Source: Rhodocyclaceae bacterium (lineage in GTDB: Bacteria; Pseudomonadota; Gammaproteobacteria; Burkholderiales; Rhodocyclaceae). From it: DNA of 64,000 nt. Below the pieces are notes generated by a model. That model was given only the letters and a program-made list of their open reading frames with translations, was not told the DNA's origin and searched no databases. Shown here in pieces: positions 48,518 through 58,100 of this stretch (the first letter of the stretch is position 1; each line of letters begins with the position of its first letter). The stretch covers positions 1 through 64,000 of the forward strand of contig VIKE01000008.1 of the NCBI GenBank assembly GCA_008080565.1, read 5' to 3'. The position numbers and the translations under genes are program-made.

Positions 48518-49545
48518 CACGCACCTCCCCGGGCCGCAGTGGCATTAACGCTGAAGATATTGGCCACGTGGTTCATGCCGGCAATCTGGAAGCCCCGGAC
48601 GTTGGCGTGCAAAGGGTCCTTCACTTCCAGGATGCGGTGCTTCGGAAACGCCTCTTTCACCGCCTTCTTGAAGAGGTAGGCACCGCCTCCGACCAGGATG
48701 ATGTTCTGGAAGCTGTAGCTCGCATCAATCCAGCGCATCATCGACGCCACCGCCTGCTGGGCGATCGAGTGCGCCATGGGCATAGCCCGCGAGATATCGT
48801 AGGGCTTCTGGTAGATCACGGGGTTCTTGCCGGTGCGCAGGGCCAGGTCGATGGCCTCGATATCGTTGTAGGGCGTACCGATGTCGTGCCCGATCTCCGC
48901 TGCAATGGCTTGCAGGATGTCGAAGACGCCCCGGTTCACCGAGTGGCTCTTGTTCTGCACCAGACGCATGCCCCGCGCCACCAGCCAGTCAAAGGTCCGT
49001 GACCCCGGATCGATAATCAGGCTTTGTTCCCGTTCGATGCTGGCCATCTTTCCATGTTGCACGGCGAAATCGACCAAGGCCCCCTGGGGCTGTGCGATGG
49101 CCAAGGTCTTATGTACAACCACACTCTTGCCGCAGCCGATATCGTGGCTCCCGGTCACCGCCTTCTCGAGGGTGTTCTTCTTGGTCGTGAGTGCAACGAC
49201 CGGCAGCCCCACAACCAGCAGATCAATCACCGGTTGCTTCATCAGGGCCAAGGCGCCACGCAGCAGCGCCATGTACTCCGGCGTCTCGGTGTAGCGGTCG
49301 TGCATCTGGGTAGCGCGGAACGTATCCGCGGCCAGTTCAATCTCGGGGCCAACCTCATAGAAAATGCCATTGATCGGGATCGCGACCGTCTTGCGGCGCT
49401 CATAGCCGGGTTGCCCGGACGGTTCCCGCATGGTCGGATATGCGACCGAAGGAAAACTGGCGCAGCGGATGTCGCTGCCGGCCACGTTGCTGACGAATTT
49501 GGTGTTGCCGAAACCGACATCCACCGCTCTGACCACATAGTCCAT
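48517..49545 (-). CDS. ParM/StbA-like actin-fold ATPase
   Basis: 342 residues. Actin-type nucleotide motifs: VDVGFGNTKFVSN at the N-terminus (phosphate 1), LIIDPGSRTFDW (phosphate 2) and ILVGGGAYLFKKA (adenosine). Members move plasmid copies apart by filament growth. A strong ribosome site (CAGGAG) precedes ATG 49545; an in-frame start at 49713 is much weaker. On an integrated element it suggests a replicating circular stage, or it has a different structural task. Confidence 0.85.
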   Translation of the reverse strand: MDYVVRAVDVGFGNTKFVSNVAGSDIRCASFPSVAYPTMREPSGQPGYERRKTVAIPINGIFYEVGPEIELAADTFRATQMHDRYTETPEYMALLRGALALMKQPVIDLLVVGLPVVALTTKKNTLEKAVTGSHDIGCGKSVVVHKTLAIAQPQGALVDFAVQHGKMASIEREQSLIIDPGSRTFDWLVARGMRLVQNKSHSVNRGVFDILQAIAAEIGHDIGTPYNDIEAIDLALRTGKNPVIYQKPYDISRAMPMAHSIAQQAVASMMRWIDASYSFQNIILVGGGAYLFKKAVKEAFPKHRILEVKDPLHANVRGFQIAGMNHVANIFSVNATAARGGA

Positions 49546-50720
49546 GTGAGGCTCCTGTAAAGGTTTGCGAGCGGCCAGCATCAACACCCCGATGCGGCCC
49601 GTCCACGCGAAATCCGCTCCGGTTGCCCCAGCTATCGCAATCAGCCTCGACCGCATTCGAATTCCAGTCGAACTGGCTTGGGATGAAAGTCGAGTTCCTG
49701 CGTCGGGCGCCAAAACGGCTCTCGCGTCGATTTACGGTCTCACTGGATCAGGGTGCGTCAAGGACACATTTCCAGCGGCTGTCCCATCGAAAACAGCAGC
49801 ACCTGATCGAAACGCTCACGGTGGTAACCAGAGGCCGAGTTGGCGCCCGTCAAGCCCACTTATCGTCTCGTTCCAGTCGTCCCCTGAAAAATAAACTCAC
49901 CCTGTGTTTCAATTTCAAGTGCCATCCGCAAGCCCCTGCATTCCTGGTGTTTCGGCAGGTTTGCCCGTTGACCATCTCTAGCTCCGGGTGTGAACTACAG
50001 GCTCCCGAGGCCTCCTGGCCTGCTCCATCGCGGAGCAAAAGGCGTTGCGGTCGTTACCCGCCTCTTCAGCCCCGACCTTGAGTCGGGTTGGCACGGTCCC
50101 CGAGACCCTGCCCGAAGTTGTTCCAAACGTAGTGCAACGCTAGACCTTGCCGGCAGTTCCCTGTCGGATGCTCCTTGAGGGCATGTCTTGCGTTCGGTTC
50201 AAACGGCCGGCACCCGATGCCACGCCCCTGTTCCCCGTCATCGTTCGAGCACGCGCATTGCGCAGCACACGTCGTGTTGGCCCTCATGGGCTCCGCGTGT
50301 GAAGCCGCTCGTACGCTTGTACTGCCCTGGACTTTCGGTCAGGGGCGGACCCATGCAGGTGGATGACGCTACGAATCGAGGACTGATCCCCCTGTAGCGC
50401 AAGGCGAGACCTTCGCGCCGATGTTGCCCCCTCCTTCGAGGCGAGGCTGCATCACCAAACCCGTCAACGCAGAAATGCGAACGCGGGACGGATCACCGTT
50501 TCATTTTTAAGAACGACCGAGCCGGAGGCCGCGCATCAGGTGCGACACCGGCAAACACTGGGTAGGTATGGCGTGCTCGTGGTCGCACGCCCTGCCGAAG
50601 CACTCGACCACGCTTTGCGTACGCGACGGAATCCGCGCCCGCATTGAGCCGATGGATTCCACCCAATACATCTGCTGTGGGCTGACGGGACAGCGCACAA
50701 CTCGCTTTCGGAGATTTGCC
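49546..50720. other. 1.2-kb gene-free region between ParM-like gene and integrase
   Basis: No reading frame with a ribosome site or recognisable product was found on either strand. It contains copy A of the repeated leader boxes (49916-49929 and 50041-50063), in the orientation of the integrase gene. The rest is GC-rich, with many short inverted segments. It may hold promoters, the leader of the integrase, or the transfer origin; none of these can be shown from sequence alone. Confidence 0.5.
49916..50063 (+). repeat. Island leader repeat, copy A (box 1 and box 2)
   Basis: Box 1 is the short form CAAGTGCCATCCGC at 49916-49929. Box 2 is at 50041-50063 and fits the consensus GCRGTCGNYACCYGCCT. 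The boxes match copies B, C and D. The integrase start lies about 660 bases downstream, further than in the other copies, and no double hairpin was found before it. Confidence 0.6.
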
Positions 50721-51908
50721 ATGTCTACGTCTACTTTCATCAACACCTCCCACTCCCGTCGCCGAGTCCAAGGCTCTATTGGCTCAGGCCGTTCCGCCCA
50801 TCACCAGCCGCCACGCCGACAGGAATGGGCCTCAATGACGCCCGATCAGATCCTGGATCGTTTCCGTCCGGGCAAAGCGGACCCTATGCAGGTACTCGAT
50901 GTCCTGCTGGAACTGTTCAACACGCAGCACACTGCCCTCGACAAGACGGTCTCGCACAAAACACGGCAAGAGCGGGCCGACTTCCTGCGGCGCTTCTTCC
51001 GCGACCTCAAGCTAAAGGCCAATTTCGCCACCGTGCCCGATCCACGCAATCTCGGTGACCGGCACATCCGGGCGATTGTTGCCGTGTGGCGCGAAGAGAA
51101 ACTCGCGCCATCGACAATCCAGACCTATCTGAGTTTTCTGCGGGGGCTGGCGCTGTGGACTGGCAAGCCTGGATTCATCCGTCCTCCAGCCTACTACGGC
51201 CTCACCCCCAGGGAATATCAGCGCGACGAAAACGCCCAACGTGACAAAAGCTGGACGGCGGCAGGCATCGACATCGATGCCGTGGTTGAACAGGTCAGTG
51301 CGTTCGACCGCTACGTCGGCGCTTCATTGGGATTGATCCGGGCGTTCGGCCTGCGCCGCAAGGAATCGGTGATGATCCGCCCGCACCTGTGCACGGTGCC
51401 GTTCGAAGCAACAGGCCTGCCGCCCGAGGAACGGCAGGCCGACCACTACGTGCGAATCAAGGAAGGTGCAAAGGGAGGACGGCTGCGTTTCGTGCCGCTG
51501 GACTCCGAGCAACGCTTCACAGCATTGAAGTTTGCCCAGGCAGTCGTTCAGGGCGAGGATGCGCATCTGGGTGATCCTCGCCACAGCCTGAAACACAACC
51601 TGCGGCGCTTCGATTACGTGATGGCGAAGTTCGGCATCACGGCGGACGGACTGGGTGCGACGGCACACGGGTTGCGCCACGAAGCGATGATCGACCACTA
51701 CACCGACAAGGCTGGCATCGCACCACCGGTGCGAGGTGGCAGCGATGTGCCTCCCGACGTGGATGCTGCGGCGCGGCTCTCGTCGGCCCGTCTGGCCGGA
51801 CACAACCGGGCCAGGGCATCGGGAGCTTATTTAGGTGGGCTGCTCGCCCGTCAGGCGGCGCTAAGGGCACAGCAGCAAGGGAACGCGCTGGGCACGTCCG
51901 GCGATTAA
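50721..51908 (+). CDS. int: Tyrosine recombinase / site-specific integrase
   Basis: 395 residues. An N-terminal SAM-like DNA-binding part (about 60-150, KLAPSTIQTYLSFLRGLALW) and a catalytic domain with R212 or R213 in AFGLRRKES, H316 and R319 in HGLRHEAM, H361 in LAGHNRARA and the probable nucleophile Y370 in GAYLGG. GGAGA lies 7 bases before ATG 50721; an in-frame start at 50568 adds an unlikely tail. It is the best candidate for the enzyme that inserted the island at guaA. A perfect terminator follows. Confidence 0.87.
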   Translation: MSTSTFINTSHSRRRVQGSIGSGRSAHHQPPRRQEWASMTPDQILDRFRPGKADPMQVLDVLLELFNTQHTALDKTVSHKTRQERADFLRRFFRDLKLKANFATVPDPRNLGDRHIRAIVAVWREEKLAPSTIQTYLSFLRGLALWTGKPGFIRPPAYYGLTPREYQRDENAQRDKSWTAAGIDIDAVVEQVSAFDRYVGASLGLIRAFGLRRKESVMIRPHLCTVPFEATGLPPEERQADHYVRIKEGAKGGRLRFVPLDSEQRFTALKFAQAVVQGEDAHLGDPRHSLKHNLRRFDYVMAKFGITADGLGATAHGLRHEAMIDHYTDKAGIAPPVRGGSDVPPDVDAAARLSSARLAGHNRARASGAYLGGLLARQAALRAQQQGNALGTSGD

Positions 51909-51963
51909 GGCTTGCCCAAGGGGCGTTGAGTTTGAGCCTGCATCCGGCCCACTCAAGAAAGGA

Positions 51964-51990
51964 ACGGGGGCTTTGCGGCCCCCGTTTTTT
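51964..51990. terminator. Rho-independent terminator after the integrase
   Basis: Stem ACGGGGGC (51964-51971) and GCCCCCGT (51978-51985), loop TTTGCG, followed by six T. It ends the integrase transcript and lies just after the small minus-strand gene as well. Confidence 0.92.
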
Positions 51991-51999
51991 CCCCGTAGA

Positions 52000-52209
52000 T
52001 CACGGTCGCATTCCCATGCGGCCTCGAAGTCCCTCACGGTAGAGGACCGCGCCGATGTGGCAGAGAAGCGCTTGATCATCCTCGGAAAGTTCGAGGCCAT
52101 CCATCCAGGTGGCAAGTTGCACGATGGCCTCGTCGATGGCTTCAACGCTGCCGCTGATGTCCAGTAGTTCGGCATGAGCCTCGAACTGCTTGATGATGGG
52201 GTGGTCCAT
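52000..52209 (-). CDS. Small hypothetical island protein
   Basis: 69 residues, acidic and helical (DHPIIKQFEAHAELLDISGS), no known family. ATG 52209 has GGAGG 9 bases before it. It lies on the same strand as the three genes to its right. Real-gene support is the ribosome site and the even composition. Confidence 0.62.
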   Translation of the reverse strand: MDHPIIKQFEAHAELLDISGSVEAIDEAIVQLATWMDGLELSEDDQALLCHIGAVLYREGLRGRMGMRP

Positions 52210-52316
52210 GATCCGGCCTCCGCTTTCGGGGGGAATGGATATCATCATAGTACCCATCGCGCAGAAAGCCGTATGCCGTGACAGGGACTACGCCGCTTAC
52301 CCACTCGGGCCAACCG

Positions 52317-52562
52317 TCAAGTCTTGGCCGGCTTCCCCGCCCCCTCGGTTAGTTTGATCAGTTCTTCCGCCGCCTGCGTGCCCCACTGCAGGCAGTGGGC
52401 CAGCGAGTTTTCATCGTGGTGCACAGTGTTCAATTCGCACTGCTTGCCGCTTTCAATCCGATTCCACGCCTGCTGTGCCTTGTCGAGCATGTGACGGACC
52501 TCAATCAGCGCCATGCGCTCCTCAAGGGAGATCCGGTCGAGCAGGTGTTTTTCCAGAGGCAT
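52317..52562 (-). CDS. Hypothetical island protein
   Basis: 81 residues, MPLEKHLLDRISLEERMALI then a long helical stretch and a Lys/Pro-rich end. No family recognised. Its start is 1 base after the stop of the broken ADP-ribosyltransferase-like gene, suggesting they are co-transcribed and possibly a pair. Confidence 0.6.
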   Translation of the reverse strand: MPLEKHLLDRISLEERMALIEVRHMLDKAQQAWNRIESGKQCELNTVHHDENSLAHCLQWGTQAAEELIKLTEGAGKPAKT

Positions 52563-52563
52563 G

Positions 52564-53138
52564 TCAGGCCCTCGTCGAGTGGGTGCGGCCAACAAAGCGT
52601 TTCAGGCGCCCCATCAACTGCTGGCGATGATCGGGAAACCGCTTGAGGTTCGGGTTGGTGGCATCCTGCTTCCACCAGAGGTTCGCGTAGTCGGAGACGA
52701 CGCCGTTGTAGCCACACTGCGGCCCATCCTCATCGAACTCGGCGCACAGGCACCGGATCGCTTCGTGGTGGCTCAAGCGGGTGATGGACACCAGCACGGT
52801 CGGGTTCCACACCACCCAGACATTGCCGCCGAAGCTGCGCACCGCATCCATGTCTGACTCGGAAAAAACTCGTCCCACGCATCCCGGCTTGTGGCCTTGC
52901 TGTCCAGTTGATCGGTCCAGTGGGCATTCGGAGCCAGTCGCACCTCCAGTACGCAACCGCCCGTCTCATACATCCCGAATTCGTAGGCGACGGAAAGTGA
53001 CTCGCTCAGGCAGATGCCAGTGCCGGTGTAACTGCGGGAGCGCGAACGCCGGAAGCCTTCGCGCAAGATGGTGCGGGCGGCAGTATCGCGGGTGCCGTGG
53101 TAGAGCGGGCCGATCAAACGAGTCGCAGAGGTATCCAT
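52564..53138 (-). pseudogene. ADP-ribosyltransferase-like protein broken in a homopolymer
   Basis: The frame from ATG 53138 reads PLYHGTRDTAARTILREGF, then SYTGTGICLSESLSVAYEFG and GCVLEVRL, the H-G-T and Y-containing pattern of PARP/ART-fold enzymes (toxins, tRNA phosphotransferases and related). At a run of six A on the plus strand (52863-52868; T on the coding strand) the frame fails. One more T, or two fewer, would continue as SESDMDAVRSFGGNVWVVW to a stop at 52564, giving about 191 residues. This is either a pseudogene, a sequencing error, or a slippery site. The ART assignment is by motif only. Confidence 0.6.
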
Positions 53139-53284
53139 GCCCCCAGCGTCTCATCCGATCGTTTATTTACAAGACCCAGTCTGAATCAGAACAACTCATC
53201 GGATATGGAAAAAATCAGAACCGATAGGCTTTCCCGGCGTACGTGACAGGAAGACCGCATCAATCGGAAAATCACGGAGCCCGA

Positions 53285-54643
53285 TCAGTAGTAGCGGGAA
53301 GATCGAATAAGTCCATCGAAGGTTTCGCTATGCCGTTGGTAAAGGCCTTTCGTCAACGCGACGTTCTGGGCTGGCTTCCGCCCAATGGCCGCGCATGTTG
53401 CCACGATGTCCCGGTAGACCTTCTCGGGAATTGTTTGTGTCCCGGTATAGTTCATGAAGTAGTCAGGCATCTGTGTACTGACCCTGCTCCCTCGCGGGAC
53501 CATGATGACGCTGGGCAGGCTTCCATGGGCAGCAAAAGTCAGGTACTGCCAACTTGGGTCCGGTACACCTCGATCCGGCACGGCATCGATGGAAAGCGCC
53601 AGGTCTCCGCCGTGCGTCAATGCGAGGTAGGCTTCTCGTGCGTGCTTTCCCATCTCGGCGATCAGAATGCACGGCTTGCTTGGCTCGTAGTATTCATGCA
53701 TGACTTGGAAACCCAGGATGTCCAGCAAGCGGTCGAATTTTTCCGGCGGCAGAGCCTGCTGCCCGGCGATCATCCAACTGATCTCCTTGACGGTGACCTC
53801 GATCGAATCGGCGATTGCTTTTTTGCCACCTGGCCAGCATTGGATCATGCTGCTGACCTCCTTGCTTGCCGTGCTATCGAAATACTCCGTAGGCTCCTTA
53901 GCAGGGATATCCCCGCTGTTCGGATCGGCCATCGCATCATCCGCATCGCCTGAGAAGAGCCAGTTTCTCAGTTTTGGATCGTTCAATGCGTCCCAGTAGC
54001 GCGGGACGTTTGCCGGGACGTTCATTTGCCAAGCAGAGAGCCAATCCCCCGGTATCCAGTCCATGTTGTCGGGTACGTCGACCTTTGGCTCAACGAACGG
54101 AAGTACGTTCCACTGGTTGGCGAGTTCGCGCTGGGCGACCTTGCTGAAATGCTGGCAACGAAAACGGAAAGCCTTGTCTGCTGTTTGGTGGAGTTCATCT
54201 AGCGATTTCGGCAAGTAGAACTGAAGTTGCCTGGCGTCCTTCTGTGCGTTTCGCAGTACCGCAGCATGAGACTTATCGTTTGACGCGGCGACATCGATCG
54301 CGATGCCCGCGCCCTGAAGCACCTCGATAAAGCCCTGGTCGGCGGCCGCGCAGTTGCGGCTGATTCGCAAACGCTCGGGCTTACCTCGCAGTTCCGGCAG
54401 GCAATCCCAGAACTCAGTCAGGACATCGATGATCGGGCGCGGGGCGTCGAGGCGCACAAATCGGACGGCAATATCCGGCAATCCTGGTAAGGAAACGCCG
54501 TACATGATCAACGGCGAGAATCCTACTTTTTCGGCCTCAGCCCGCGGTAAAGCATCGGCGGTAAAGATTACGCCACGAGATGGATGCAAAAAGACGTGGC
54601 GCGCAGTGGCTAGCGTGAAATTGTGCTCCCTGACGATCGTCAT
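53285..54643 (-). CDS. Unknown 452-residue island protein with possible HTH
   Basis: No characterised family is recognised. Residues 68-120 (RPIIDVLTEFWDCLPELRGK and onward) recall the DUF6930-like pattern of small alpha/beta repeats. Residues 273-312 (KKAIADSIEVTVKEISWMIA, then PPEKFDRLLDILG) look like an XRE-type helix-turn-helix. The C-terminal 100 residues are mixed. ATG 54643 has GGGAG before it. It stands divergent from the methylase-helicase leader, so it could be a regulator of the island, but that is inference. Confidence 0.72.
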   Translation of the reverse strand: MTIVREHNFTLATARHVFLHPSRGVIFTADALPRAEAEKVGFSPLIMYGVSLPGLPDIAVRFVRLDAPRPIIDVLTEFWDCLPELRGKPERLRISRNCAAADQGFIEVLQGAGIAIDVAASNDKSHAAVLRNAQKDARQLQFYLPKSLDELHQTADKAFRFRCQHFSKVAQRELANQWNVLPFVEPKVDVPDNMDWIPGDWLSAWQMNVPANVPRYWDALNDPKLRNWLFSGDADDAMADPNSGDIPAKEPTEYFDSTASKEVSSMIQCWPGGKKAIADSIEVTVKEISWMIAGQQALPPEKFDRLLDILGFQVMHEYYEPSKPCILIAEMGKHAREAYLALTHGGDLALSIDAVPDRGVPDPSWQYLTFAAHGSLPSVIMVPRGSRVSTQMPDYFMNYTGTQTIPEKVYRDIVATCAAIGRKPAQNVALTKGLYQRHSETFDGLIRSSRYY

Positions 54644-54774
54644 CGTTGCTCCCGATTTCCCTGTTGGATTGTCTTGTCGAGAATTATGACGGGAAATCCC
54701 CTCCAATTAGAGGCGCTTGAGTTTGGCAACTTTCACCGCACTCTTGAGCCCTTTACTTACTCGCCGCCAAACTG

Positions 54775-55136
54775 CAAGTGCTATCCGCGGGCATGGTGTC
54801 CGCACAGTCTTCACGGCGAAACCCATCGCCCTGAAGCCATCCTCGCTGGCGCCGCAGTCGTTACCTGCCTGCCTTGACGATTCACCGCCACCCTGTCCGG
54901 GGTCCGCACTTCATCCCGAACTGAGACCCATGCCTGCCGACGCCCGTCGACCGGTTCCCTGAACCCAGGCACATCCAATTTGCCCACGCCGTCGACTTCA
55001 CCTTGAAGTCCGATGCAGTTTCCTCGCGCCTGTCCGTGACCAAACCATCGGTCAACGCCATGCCTTTGCCATCCCACCGGGGAACTCACCTCCCCCCGGG
55101 ATCGGTGTGTTCCCCATTTTTCTTTGGAGAACACCC
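54775..55136 (+). repeat. Island leader repeat, copy B (boxes 1, 2 and double hairpin)
   Basis: A 362-base untranslated leader before the methylase-helicase gene. Box 1 at 54775-54807 (CAAGTGCTATCC ... GTGTCCGCACAG), box 2 at 54848-54870, and a tandem hairpin at 55079-55114: GGGGA pairing with TCCCC, then GGGA pairing with TCCC. The second stem ends 22 bases before ATG. The first 100 bases are nearly the same as copy C. See findings. Confidence 0.75.
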
Positions 55137-58100
55137 ATGGCCCGTCGTTCCACTGCGCCTTCCATGTGGCTGCCCGGATTCGATCCGGACGAGCCCGAGC
55201 CCCCTACCCTGCCGAAACTGGCAATCCCCATCGTCGTTCCCACGGTGGAAGCGGCCTTGGCGGAATGCATCGAAGCGACTCAGATCGAGACGCCCGAACC
55301 TGCCATAGTTGCCCGCGCCAGTTGGCGCACGACCAGCCTGGTCGTCGAGGCCGCACCACGCATCCTGTGGCCGCGCCTCACCAGTGCCGGCCGGCTCTAT
55401 CCGGTCGGCGCCGTCGCCAAGTTCGAGGCCAATCTGGTAGCCATCGACACCCTGCAACGGATGGAGAACGAGAACCGCATACCCAGTGCGGAAGAGCGCC
55501 GGGCCCTCCAGCGCTACACCGGCTGGGGCGGTCTGCCGGCGAGTTTCAACCTGGATACGGACGAGCCCGCTTGGGCCGAACGCGCCCGACGGTTGCAGGA
55601 CCTGCTGCCAGCCGAGGATTACGCCTCTGGGCGGGCCTCCGTGAACAACAGCCACTACACCGAGATTCACGTGATCGAGGCCATGTGGCAGGCAATACAT
55701 CGATTCGGCTTCAGCGGCGGCCGTGTGCTCGAACCCGCTGCCGGCATCGGCCATTTCATCGGCACCATGCCGGAGGATTTGGCCGGGTGCAGCACCGTCA
55801 CCGCCATCGAGATCGACCGCCTTTCGGGTCGCATCCTCCAGGCGCTCTATGCCTCCGGCGGCGCGGACGTGCGGATCGCTCCCTTCGAGAAGACGCCGCT
55901 GCCCGAGAACTGGTTTGATCTGGTGATCGGCAATGTTCCTTTCGGCAAGTACCAGGTCGCCGACCAGAGCAACCGGGCCTATGCCCACTACAACATCCAC
56001 AACTATTTTCTCGGGCGCGCTATCGACCTGGTACGCCCCGGTGGGCTGGTCTGCCTCATCACCAGCAGCCACACGATGGAGTCCCGCCAAGAGACGGTAC
56101 GCCAGTATCTCGCCAGCCAGGCCCATCTGCTGGGGGCCATCCGGTTACCGAAAGGTGCCTTCGCCGGCATCGCCGCCACCGAGGTGCAGACCGACATCCT
56201 GTTCCTGCGCAAGCGGCAACGCTCGGAGACGGTCGAAGCCGAGTGGCTGGACATCACCGCGGTGCCGAACGAATTGAGGCACCCTTTGGCACCGCCGAAT
56301 CGCTACCTGCCGATCAACGAATGGTACATGCGGCACCCCGAGTTCTGCATCGGTCGCATCCGTAGCGAGAGCAACGGCTACGAGGAAGTCCCGATGGCAG
56401 TTTTCGAGGGCGACCTGGAAACTGCCCTGCGCGAGCGCATCGCCTTGCTGCCCACCGGCGTCTTCGAGCCGGTTAAGCACGCAACGGCACCGCTACGTGT
56501 CGTGGTGCCGGCCGAAGCCGGTGCCCGTCCCGGTAGCTTCCGTCTGCATCAAGGGCGGGTGCATCGGGTCGAAGGCGGCGAACTGGTCGATGTCCATGAC
56601 CAACTCAATGCCACGCAGCGGGGCCGGATCACCGGCATGTGCGCGATCCGCGACCATGCCCGGACCCTGCTCGATGCGCAACTGGAGGACGAGAACAATG
56701 GTCATCTGGGTCACCAGCGGGCCATGCTCAACGGCACCTACGACCGCTTCGTCGCCAAGTACGGCTGCCTGACGGACCGGGCCAACGCGCTGGCATTTCG
56801 GCGCGACCCGGACTATCCGCTGCTGCTGTCCCTGGAGCACTACGATGAGGAATCGGGCACGGCGCGCAAGGCGGCGCTGTTCTCCCAGCGCACATTGAGC
56901 CGCGTAGTCGAACCCGATCGTGCAGGCGAACCGAGCGAGGCACTGGCCGCCTCGGTGCAGTGGCGAGGCCGGGTCGATCCGGCCTACATGGCCGGGCTGC
57001 TGGAAGCACCGGAAGCCGAAGTCATGGCTATGCTTGTCAGCGCCGGCCACATTTTCCTGGACCCGATGGATGGGGACTGGAAGACCGCCGACGACTACCT
57101 GTCGGGCAACGTGAAAACGAAGCTCAAACAGGCGGCACTGTCGGGACCGGCGTATCGGCGCAATGTCGACGCGCTGGAGCGGGTACAGCCGGAGGATCTG
57201 CCGCCGGCGGCCATCGAGCCGCGCCTGGGCGCGGTATGGGTTCCGGCCCATGACGTCGAGGCCTTCGTCCAGGAAGTGTTGGAATTGAAGGACTGCCAGG
57301 TGGCCTACTCGGCCGAGGCCGGGGCTTGGTCGGTGAAGTATGGCGAGTGGGAAGCCCGGCAAAACGTCAAGGTGACCCAGGAATTCGGCACCTCGCGCAT
57401 GAACGCCATCGAACTGGTGCAGTGCGCACTGAACGTCCAGGTGCCAACGGTGCGCGACCGCGACCCGGAGACCGACAGATACTACGTCAATGCCGACGAA
57501 ACCTTGGCCGCCCGGGAAAAACTGGGCCTGGTCAAAGAACGTTTTGCAACCTGGGCCTTTTCGGAGACTGAACGCCGCGAGCGCTTGTGCCGCATCTACA
57601 ACGATCTGTTCAATGCGACGCGGCCGCGCCACTTCGAAGGTTCGCACCTGAAGTTGCCGGGTTTCTCCCGCTGCTTCGATCTGCATCCGCACCAACCGGA
57701 TGCCGTTTGGCGCATCGTGCAGTCCGGAAATACCGGCCTCTTTCACGTGGTCGGTGCCGGCAAGACGGCGGTCTGCGTCATTGCCAGCATGGAACTGCGC
57801 CGCCTGGGGTTCGCCCACAAGCCCTGCCATGTGGTGCCCAACCACATGCTGGCCCAGTACACCGCGGAGTTCGTCCGGCTCTACCCGAACGCCTCAGTGT
57901 TGATGGCGAGCAAGGAAGACCTGGAGGGCGATCGCCGACGCGAGCTGGTGTCGCGCATCGCCACGGGCGATTGGGACGCGGTGGTCATCACGCACTCGAG
58001 CTTCGAGCGCATCAAGCTGTCGCCGCAATTCACCGAGGGCTACATCAAGGAGATCATCCATGAAATAGAAATGGCGGTACGCGCCGAGAAGAGCAACGAC

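Noticed and set aside
50175-50366. Short frames between copy A and the integrase
   Set aside because: No ribosome site, biased composition, and none has a recognisable product.
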